Part shown: piece by piece, positions 1-4,462 of the stretch
How positions within the stretch are numbered: the first letter of the stretch is position 1
Layout: every line of letters begins with the position of its first letter
From: Clostridia bacterium
GTDB taxonomy: Bacteria > Bacillota_A > Clostridia > Christensenellales > Aristaeellaceae
Assembly: GCA_017481185.1 (NCBI GenBank)
Contig: JAFUPO010000065.1
Location: 1-5,086, forward strand
Reading direction: 5' to 3'
DNA: 5,086 nucleotides
Position numbers and translations under genes: made by a program
Notes under the pieces: generated by a model
What the model saw: only the letters and a program-made list of their open reading frames with translations
Told to the model about the DNA's origin: nothing
Databases searched by the model: none

Positions 1-434
1 TAGGCCTTGATTATACCCCCACCTCCATTAAGCCCTACTGCATTAACATCGGCCCCAACAACCCCTATTACCATCAGGAAACCATCACCCGGCAGGAGAT
101 CATCCAATTTCCTATCGCCCGCTTTATCGAGGATGAGCTTTCCTATCTGGATTTCAGCATCTCCACAGAGGGCATCGGCATGGGCAACAATCACAGGGTC
201 TACTACTTTAACAGCGATGCCCAGATCCTCGATTTTGTTGCTCAAACCAACGCCTACAAAGTGGGAAACCCCTGGTGCCGCGAGGCTTATGAAGAAAAGG
301 GGATTCGCTGCCTGGCCCTGGTGCCCGATGACGGCCTGCCCCTGGAACTGGGCTGGATCAAGCGCAAAGGGCACAGCCTCTCCCCTGCCGCCTGCCGCTT
401 TCTTGAGATCTTTGAAAAGAGGTTTAGGGATTAA
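1..434 (+). CDS. LysR-type transcriptional regulator, C-terminal part (5'-truncated by window)
   Basis: The reading frame is open from the left edge (first whole codon at base 3) to a TAA at 432-434, giving 143 residues. The protein looks like the effector-binding (periplasmic-binding-protein-like) domain of LysR-type regulators. It ends with a segment containing LPLELGWIKRKGHSLSPAAC followed by a helix RFLEIFEKRF, which matches the way these domains close (a 'G-x-x-x-x-K/R-x-x-x-x-L-S-P-A-A' strand-turn-helix). The DNA-binding helix-turn-helix would lie upstream of the window and is not seen. The in-frame ATG at 180 is internal: coding sequence continues upstream of it without a stop, and there is no ribosome binding site. 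The regulator probably controls a gene to the left, because the gene on its right is convergent and separated by a terminator. The ligand cannot be read from the sequence. Family assignment is fairly confident; the target is unknown. Confidence 0.8.
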   Translation, partial: GLDYTPTSIKPYCINIGPNNPYYHQETITRQEIIQFPIARFIEDELSYLDFSISTEGIGMGNNHRVYYFNSDAQILDFVAQTNAYKVGNPWCREAYEEKGIRCLALVPDDGLPLELGWIKRKGHSLSPAACRFLEIFEKRFRD

Positions 435-483
435 CCTGCATCACAGGCCCATTAAAATTTCATCGCCTTTCAAGCGCAAATAA

Positions 484-515
484 AAAAGCAGATGTCTATG
501 CAGGCATCTGTTTTT
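484..515. terminator. Bidirectional intrinsic terminator between LysR and MFS genes
   Basis: CAGATG (489-494) pairs with CATCTG (505-510). The stem continues inward with T-G, C-G and T-A pairs to a 4-base loop (498-501), and outward as an A-run (482-487) pairing with a T-run (511-515). The T-run serves the + strand LysR gene that stops 50 bases earlier. The A-run becomes a U-run on the - strand and serves the MFS gene, so the structure can stop transcription from both sides of this convergent junction. Confidence 0.85.
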
Positions 516-539
516 ATCGCCTAAGGATCATCAAAGCAG

Positions 540-559
540 CGTGCCCTCTTGATGGCACG
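540..559 (-). other. Short hairpin just downstream of the MFS gene
   Basis: CGTGCC (540-545) and GGCACG (554-559) are perfect inverted arms around an 8-base loop. They start 17 bases after the MFS stop codon on the - strand. On that strand the hairpin is followed only by CTGCTTT, so it lacks a proper U-tract. It may be a weak first-stage terminator or a 3'-end stabilising structure ahead of the stronger terminator at 484-515. It could also be chance. Confidence 0.3.
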
Positions 560-575
560 GGCATTTCAGCGCGCT

Positions 576-1736
576 TCACGCTGCTGTAACCTTCACCACC
601 CGCTCGTGCATCCAGGCCATAGCCACAAGGATAAACAGCAGAAACAAGGGCAGCAGCGTAGGCGTGGCATAATTGGCCACGAAACCAAAGAGGGGCGGCA
701 TGGTGCAGTTACCCAGATAGGCAAAGGCCATCTGCATCCCAATAATAGACTGAGACTGCTCTGCCCCAAAGCGCTCCGGGGTGGAATGAACAATACAGGG
801 ATACACCGGCGCGCAGCCCAGGCCCACCAGCACCAGGCCCGCCATGGCTCCCGCCTGGCCCAGGGGCAGAAGCATCAGCCCAAGGCCCCCGGCGATGATG
901 CCCAGGCCCAGGCGCACCATCTGCGTGTCATTAAGCTTCATGGTCACAAAGCCGCTGAGGCCCCGGCCCACGGTGATGCCCACGTAAAACAGCCCGGCCA
1001 ATCCAGCGGCTTCCTCAGGGGGCAAGCCGCTATGCGCTACCAGATAGCTGCTGGCCCACAGGCCCACCGTTACCTCCAGGGCGCAATAGCCAAAGAAGGT
1101 GATAAACACCGCTTTAGCCCCGGGGATGGCCAGGATCTCCCCAAAGGTTAGGGAGCGGCTCGCCCTTCCCCCTTCCTTTTCAGCAGCTGGATGGGGCCGC
1201 CAGATTTTCAGGCTTGCGAAAAGGATCACCGTAAGCCCTCCCTGGATCAGCGCCACGGTTTGATAGCCTTGAGGCCAGCCGTGACCGCCGGTTAGCGACC
1301 AGGACATAATGGAGGGCCCCACCGTAGCCCCCAGGCCCCACATACAGTGGAGCCAGCTCATATGGCGGCTGGCATAATGGAGGGCCACATAGTTGTTCAG
1401 GGCCGCATCCACGCTGCCTGCGCCCAGGCCCAAAGGAATAGCCCACACCAGCATTAGCCAATAGGAATCGCAGTGTGAAAAGCCCCATAGGGACAGGGCG
1501 GTCATGGCTGTGCTAATGGCCGTTAGCTTTCCGGCCCCCAGGCGCCGGGTAATACGGTCACACAGCAGGCTAGAGATGATGGTACACAAGGAAATCAGGG
1601 TGGATAGGATCCCCGCATAGGAAAGGGGCACCTGAAAACCCAGGCGCATGCTGGGCCAGGCGGAGCCCAGGAGCCCATCCGGCAGGCCTAGGCTGATAAA
1701 GGAAAGATAAATGATCAGCAAAAGCAGGTGCGTCAT
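576..1736 (-). CDS. Major facilitator superfamily (MFS) transporter, FucP/COG0738-like
   Basis: This 386-residue, very hydrophobic protein has the length and pattern of a 12-helix MFS permease acting in the cytoplasmic membrane. Helix 1 carries SLGLPDGLLGSAWPSM (residues 15-30), a signature I associate with clostridial permeases usually annotated as fucose permease-like or general sugar/drug MFS. The loop between helices 2 and 3 has the MFS motif A-like stretch CDRITRRLGAGK (59-70), with D60-R61 and a basic cluster. A charged central loop (about 178-200, rich in K/E/R) splits the two six-helix halves. The second half repeats a motif A-like GRGLSG stretch. The start at 1736 follows AAGGGAG (complement of 1747-1753) with a 10-base spacer; an ATG at 1740-1742 is out of frame. 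Divergence from an AraC regulator suggests substrate-dependent control. Substrate and direction of transport are not determinable here; both sugar uptake and efflux remain possible. Confidence 0.9.
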   Translation of the reverse strand: MTHLLLLIIYLSFISLGLPDGLLGSAWPSMRLGFQVPLSYAGILSTLISLCTIISSLLCDRITRRLGAGKLTAISTAMTALSLWGFSHCDSYWLMLVWAIPLGLGAGSVDAALNNYVALHYASRHMSWLHCMWGLGATVGPSIMSWSLTGGHGWPQGYQTVALIQGGLTVILFASLKIWRPHPAAEKEGGRASRSLTFGEILAIPGAKAVFITFFGYCALEVTVGLWASSYLVAHSGLPPEEAAGLAGLFYVGITVGRGLSGFVTMKLNDTQMVRLGLGIIAGGLGLMLLPLGQAGAMAGLVLVGLGCAPVYPCIVHSTPERFGAEQSQSIIGMQMAFAYLGNCTMPPLFGFVANYATPTLLPLFLLFILVAMAWMHERVVKVTAA

Positions 1737-1760
1737 CTTGCATAAGCTCCCTTAATGTGA

Positions 1761-1776
1761 TAGGATACGGTAGGAT
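1761..1776. repeat. Direct repeat TAGGAT x2 at a 10-bp period
   Basis: TAGGAT occurs at 1761-1766 and again at 1771-1776, one helical turn apart. The repeats overlap the predicted MFS -10 box and start site. AraC-family proteins often bind direct repeats on one face of the helix, so this could be a regulatory site. Each unit is only six bases, so chance is also possible. Confidence 0.3.
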
Positions 1777-1801
1777 TATATCATCATACTCAATGCTTCA
1801 A
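1775..1801 (-). promoter_or_regulatory. Predicted sigma-A promoter of the MFS transporter
   Basis: On the - strand there is a perfect TATAAT -10 box (complement of 1775-1780) and a TTGAAG -35 box (complement of 1796-1801) with a short 15-base spacer. Transcription would begin near 1768, leaving a leader of about 32 bases before the MFS start codon. The perfect -10 makes the site credible. The short spacer suggests that an activator may be needed. Confidence 0.6.
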
Positions 1802-1826
1802 TAGCATTAAAATCCCAAATTAATGC
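1792..1826. promoter_or_regulatory. Operator-like cluster of AATGC/GCATT half-sites
   Basis: AATGCT (1792-1797) and AGCATT (1803-1808) form a perfect dyad with a 5-base centre. GCATTAA (1804-1810) and TTAATGC (1820-1826) form a second, overlapping dyad with a 9-base spacer. Three half-sites in alternating orientation therefore lie within 35 bases. The first dyad covers the MFS -35 box, and the cluster sits immediately before the AraC gene, where a regulator could control both genes. The AraC protein encoded next door is the natural candidate, but binding is an inference. Confidence 0.45.
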
Positions 1827-1841
1827 AACAAAACCGCCAAC

Positions 1842-1848
1842 AAGGAGG
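1842..1848 (+). promoter_or_regulatory. Ribosome binding site that sets the AraC gene start at 1856
   Basis: AAGGAGG is a near-perfect Shine-Dalgarno sequence placed 7 bases before the ATG at 1856. It lies inside the longer open frame that begins with ATG at 1823. That upstream ATG has no ribosome binding site, so the shorter product is favoured. Confidence 0.85.
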
Positions 1849-1855
1849 CTTTTGC

Positions 1856-2755
1856 ATGGTTCTTTCCCCCTGCAACTGCACCGTCGACGCCCAGGGCCGG
1901 GAGCTTCTGGAGCATGGTACGCCCCTTTTTCCCATTGCCTGTTATCAAGATGATCTGCGTCAGGATCCGGTACCCTGGCATTGGCATGAGGAAATGGAGG
2001 TCGCCGTGGTTGCCCATGGCCAGATATTGGTAGCCGCCGGGGAAGCTAAGTATCGCCTCCGGGAAGGGGAAGGGTTTTTTATCAACGCCAATGTGCTGCA
2101 CGGGGTTTGGGCCCTGTCCCCAAACAGCCCCTGCCAGCTCCACTCCCTGGTGTTTCACCCTCGGCTGGTGGGCGGCAGCCGAGACAGCGTGTTTTATTCA
2201 AAATACCTCCAGCCCCTGATGGCGGACCCCGCCATGAGTTCCCTGGGCCTAACCGCGGAGGCTGATTGGCACAAAGTATGCTTGGCAGCCATTGAAACCG
2301 CCTGGCAAAACGTTTTTCACGAGCCCGCAGGCTATGAGTTTGCCGTGCGGGAGGCCCTGTCCCGCTTGATCTATCCCCTGAGCCAGCGCAGCACGCCTCA
2401 GCCCCAGGCAACCTCCCCCCGGCAGGCGCGCAGCAGCGCTCGCATCAAGGCCATGCTGCGCTTTATTCACGCTCATTACGCCCAACCCCTAAACACGGCG
2501 CAAATCGCCGCCAGCGCCCTCGTGAGCCCCTCTGAATGTTTGCGCTGCTTTCATCAAACCATCGGCATGACCCCCATGCAGTACGTAAAGCAGTACCGCA
2601 TTCAGCAAGCGGCAGCGCTTTTGAGCGCCACTCCCCTGCCGGTAACGGAGATTGGCTTCGCCTGCGGCTTTCAGGAAATGAGCTATTTTGCCAAGGTGTT
2701 TCGAGAGCTCAAGGGCTGCACGCCCACAGCCTACCGGCAAAAAAATTCCCCTTGA
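1856..2755 (+). CDS. AraC-family transcriptional regulator with N-terminal cupin-like sensor domain
   Basis: The 299-residue protein is typical in size for AraC/XylS regulators. The N-terminal half resembles the AraC-type cupin ligand-binding domain: PWHWHEEMEV (residues 40-49) is the usual 'H-x-H-x-x-x-E' strand, followed by a Gly-rich turn, REGEGFFINANVLHGV (69-84) and a third histidine at 82. The C-terminal ~100 residues form the double helix-turn-helix. The first HTH is around IAASALVSPSECLRCFHQTI. The second is GFACGFQEMSYFAKVFRELK, ending in the classic G-C-T-P-T-A-Y-R. A low-complexity Ser/Thr/Pro/Gln/Arg-rich linker joins the halves. The start at 1856 is chosen for the AAGGAGG at 1842-1848; an in-frame ATG at 1823 would add 11 residues but lacks such a site. 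Only a weak candidate -10 (TAAAAT, 1808-1813) with no clear -35 was found, so the gene may be weakly expressed or autoregulated. It probably controls the divergent MFS gene. The effector is unknown. Confidence 0.92.
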   Translation: MVLSPCNCTVDAQGRELLEHGTPLFPIACYQDDLRQDPVPWHWHEEMEVAVVAHGQILVAAGEAKYRLREGEGFFINANVLHGVWALSPNSPCQLHSLVFHPRLVGGSRDSVFYSKYLQPLMADPAMSSLGLTAEADWHKVCLAAIETAWQNVFHEPAGYEFAVREALSRLIYPLSQRSTPQPQATSPRQARSSARIKAMLRFIHAHYAQPLNTAQIAASALVSPSECLRCFHQTIGMTPMQYVKQYRIQQAAALLSATPLPVTEIGFACGFQEMSYFAKVFRELKGCTPTAYRQKNSP

Positions 2756-2774
2756 ATCATCAAGGGGAATTTTT
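2741..2774. terminator. Bidirectional intrinsic terminator between AraC and DUF4867 genes
   Basis: A perfect 15-bp stem pairs 2741-2755 with 2760-2774 around a 4-base loop (ATCA). Its core is TTCCCCTTGA/TCAAGGGGAA, flanked by A5 on the left and T5 on the right, so U-runs arise on both strands. The left arm includes the AraC stop codon (2753-2755) and its last four codons. The right arm ends two bases before the DUF4867 stop on the - strand. It therefore ends both convergent transcripts. Confidence 0.95.
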
Positions 2775-2776
2775 AA

Positions 2777-3409
2777 TCACAGGTCTTTGGCGATGTCGAT
2801 GTTCTCGCCCACCAGGGCGACCACTGCGCCCTCTTTAGCCTCGGGGCTGTCAGCATGGGCTAGGAGCCACTTATTTCGCGCCCAGAGGAAGCGGGCCATT
2901 TCATTGGCAGGAGCCTTGCCCTTGTACGGGGTATTGGTGTTGGCAGGCAGCGCCACCAGCATTTTAAAGCCCCTTTGGGGATCCTTGTGGCAGGGGGCAT
3001 AGTGCAGGGTGGTGGCATAGGTTTCAATCAGCACGCCCTTGGGCAGCAAAAAGGCCTTGACCTTAGCGGTATCCAAGCAGCCGTTTTCAATCTCCTGCTG
3101 TTTAGCCACCAGCAACACCAAATCCTCCGCCGCCAGGTTAAACTCGCTGTCCCGGTGATATTTCAGGCAGTTCATCACCGTGTTGTGGCCGTTGCACCAG
3201 CCCAATTGAAAGGGCATCCCTCCAAACAAGGCCTCGCCCACAGCCTCCGCATCAGGGGCTAAATGGAGGCTTTCCTCCCGAGGCACATAGCCCACGCCCT
3301 CAGGCAGGGGCGTTTTTGCCAGGGCCTCCAGGATTCCCTGAACAGGATACCCCGTTACCACGCGGCCGTAGGGGCGAAATTCAGGATCCATAACCGTCAA
3401 AATTTTCAT
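2777..3409 (-). CDS. DUF4867 family protein (unknown function, cupin-like)
   Basis: The 210-residue soluble protein matches, from memory, the clostridial DUF4867 family. The N-terminus MKILTVMDPEFRPYGRVVTG, the central GGMPFQLGWCNGHNTVMNCL (residues 63-82) followed by KYHRDSEFN (83-91), and the ETYATTLHYAPCH stretch (129-141) are the hallmark blocks. It has no signal peptide or membrane helix, so it is cytoplasmic. H75, the H85-x3-E89 pair, H136 and H141 are spaced like metal ligands in cupin-type isomerases and epimerases, but I know of no established reaction. I recall family members near sugar-utilisation genes, though this window does not confirm that. The start is supported by AAAGGAG (complement of 3418-3424) 8 bases upstream. 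The gene stands alone: its own promoter lies in the divergent spacer and it is closed by the terminator at 2741-2774. The family call is confident; the function is unknown. Confidence 0.85.
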   Translation of the reverse strand: MKILTVMDPEFRPYGRVVTGYPVQGILEALAKTPLPEGVGYVPREESLHLAPDAEAVGEALFGGMPFQLGWCNGHNTVMNCLKYHRDSEFNLAAEDLVLLVAKQQEIENGCLDTAKVKAFLLPKGVLIETYATTLHYAPCHKDPQRGFKMLVALPANTNTPYKGKAPANEMARFLWARNKWLLAHADSPEAKEGAVVALVGENIDIAKDL

Positions 3410-3445
3410 TGTGAAAGCTCCTTTCGCGCATCAACCATGGATCTC

Positions 3446-3473
3446 ATTATACCATGTAGACAGAGTTTTGCAA
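3446..3473 (-). promoter_or_regulatory. Predicted sigma-A promoter of the DUF4867 gene
   Basis: On the - strand, a TTGCAA -35 box (3468-3473) and a perfect TATAAT -10 box (complement of 3446-3451) are separated by 16 bases. A TGG directly before the -10 box gives an extended -10. Transcription would start near 3439, leaving a leader of about 30 bases. The -35 lies within the palindrome TTTTGCAAAA (3466-3475). Confidence 0.75.
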
Positions 3474-3486
3474 AATATGATATGAT
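3457..3486 (+). promoter_or_regulatory. Predicted promoter of the PAP2-BSH transcript
   Basis: TAGACA (3457-3462) is a good -35 box and TATGAT (3481-3486) a fair -10 box with an 18-base spacer. A second TATGAT at 3476-3481 is too close to this -35 to be used with it. Transcription would begin near 3493, just before the AAGGAGG (3497-3503) that serves the ATG at 3514. The site overlaps the DUF4867 promoter on the other strand. Confidence 0.5.
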
Positions 3487-3513
3487 AAGGCCCAGCAAGG
3501 AGGATGGATTATT

Positions 3514-4425
3514 ATGGAATTTTTAAAATGGCTGGAGCCTTTGCGAACCCCCGCCCTGGATCCGGTGATTTCCCTCATCACCCTGATGGGGGATGAAACC
3601 TTTTTTACCGTTTTGGGCCTGATCATGCTCTGGTGCGTCAGCAAGCGCTGGGGCTTTCGCTTTTTGGTGACGGGCTTAACAGGCAGCGTGATGAATCAGC
3701 TGCTGAAGGCGATCTTTTTGATTCCCCGGCCTTGGGTGCTGGATGAGAGCTTCACCATTGTGGAATCTGCCCGGGAGGGGGCCAGCGGCTATTCCTTCCC
3801 CAGCGGGCACACCCAGTCTGCCGCCACGGCCCTGGGCATGGCCGCCGCCTGGGCCAAGCGCCGCTGGGTCACGGCGGCGTGCGTTATCGGCGTTTTGCTG
3901 GTGGCCTTTTCCCGGATGTATCTGGGGGTTCATACCCCTTTGGATGTGGGCGTTTCCCTCATCACTGGCCTGGGCACAGTGCTGGGCTTCAACCGGCTTT
4001 TTGACCGGTATGAAAGCAGCGCCAAGGGCCGAGGCATGATCAGCCTGGGCTGCATGGCCTTTGCCCTGGTACTTATGGGCTATGTGCTGTTCATGCCCAA
4101 GGGCCCCCGCAATGTGGCAGAGTTTGACGCTCATGGGGTGGAATCCGCCTGGAAGCTTACCGGCACCCTGGCGGGCATCCTGCTGGCCTGGTGGGCAGAT
4201 AGCCGCTTCATTCATTTTGAAACCAAGGCCCTTTGGTGGGCGCAGCTTTTAAAACTGGGCATTGGCCTGGTGCTGGTGCTGGCTGTGCAGAGCGGCTTAA
4301 AGCCGGTGTTCAGCAGCCTATTTAACGGAGCCGCCTTTGCCCATGGCCTGCGCTACCTGTGCATGGGCGTGGTGGGCGGCATCCTCTGGCCCATGACCTT
4401 TGGCTTTTGGTCGCGGTTAAAATAA
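3514..4425 (+). CDS. Membrane PAP2-family (type 2 phosphatidic acid phosphatase) phosphatase
   Basis: The 303-residue multi-pass membrane protein contains all three PAP2 motifs: KAIFLIPRP (65-73, K-x6-R-P), PSGH (96-99) and SRMYLGVHTPLD (133-144, S-R-x5-H-x3-D). H140 is the expected phospho-accepting nucleophile, H99 the acid, and D144 the residue that polarises H140; none is missing. Such enzymes remove phosphate from lipid phosphates or diphosphates, such as phosphatidate or undecaprenyl diphosphate, at the membrane face. After the catalytic core, about 140 residues carry several more hydrophobic helices (roughly 174-193, 213-228, 241-260, 274-297), so the protein is longer than minimal PAP2 enzymes of about 200 residues. 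The start is supported by AAGGAGG at 3497-3503, 10 bases upstream. The bile salt hydrolase gene follows after 37 bases with no terminator, so co-transcription is likely. The family is certain; the natural lipid substrate is not. Confidence 0.93.
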   Translation: MEFLKWLEPLRTPALDPVISLITLMGDETFFTVLGLIMLWCVSKRWGFRFLVTGLTGSVMNQLLKAIFLIPRPWVLDESFTIVESAREGASGYSFPSGHTQSAATALGMAAAWAKRRWVTAACVIGVLLVAFSRMYLGVHTPLDVGVSLITGLGTVLGFNRLFDRYESSAKGRGMISLGCMAFALVLMGYVLFMPKGPRNVAEFDAHGVESAWKLTGTLAGILLAWWADSRFIHFETKALWWAQLLKLGIGLVLVLAVQSGLKPVFSSLFNGAAFAHGLRYLCMGVVGGILWPMTFGFWSRLK

Positions 4426-4448
4426 GCCGGCAGGGCCATCCTAAAGGC

Positions 4449-4456
4449 AAGGAGGT
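4449..4456 (+). promoter_or_regulatory. Strong ribosome binding site of the bile salt hydrolase gene
   Basis: AAGGAGGT is a full Shine-Dalgarno match 6 bases before the ATG at 4463. It is flanked by AGGCA (4445-4449) and TGCCT (4458-4462), which could pair into a small hairpin holding most of the site in its 8-base loop. The site confirms the start, which must place Cys at position 2. Confidence 0.85.
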
Positions 4457-4462
4457 CTGCCT

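Noticed and set aside
180..434. A separate small gene starting at ATG 180
   Set aside because: The same frame is open to the left edge with LysR-like sequence and no ribosome binding site precedes 180; it is the 3' part of a longer gene.
7..483. A 158-residue open frame overlapping the LysR fragment
   Set aside because: Its product is a Pro/Ser/Thr-rich nonsense-like sequence in the +1 shifted frame, while the frame starting at base 3 gives a recognisable LysR domain.
549..1151. A 200-residue open frame opposite the MFS gene
   Set aside because: It is rich in His/Gln/Gly/Ala, typical of the antisense of a GC-rich membrane protein gene, and has no ribosome binding site or recognisable domain.
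1180..1488. Another frame on the - strand inside the MFS gene
   Set aside because: It lies wholly within the MFS coding sequence in another frame and has no family features.
2082..2485. Antisense open frames opposite the AraC gene
   Set aside because: They are shadows of a clear AraC-family protein, with low-complexity Gly/Ala/Arg-rich products.
2975..3526. Plus-strand open frames opposite DUF4867
   Set aside because: They overlap a conserved family protein on the other strand and run through its promoter; no start signals.
3676..4215. A 179-residue open frame opposite the PAP2 gene
   Set aside because: It is a Gly/His/Ala-rich antisense shadow; the + strand has three intact PAP2 motifs.
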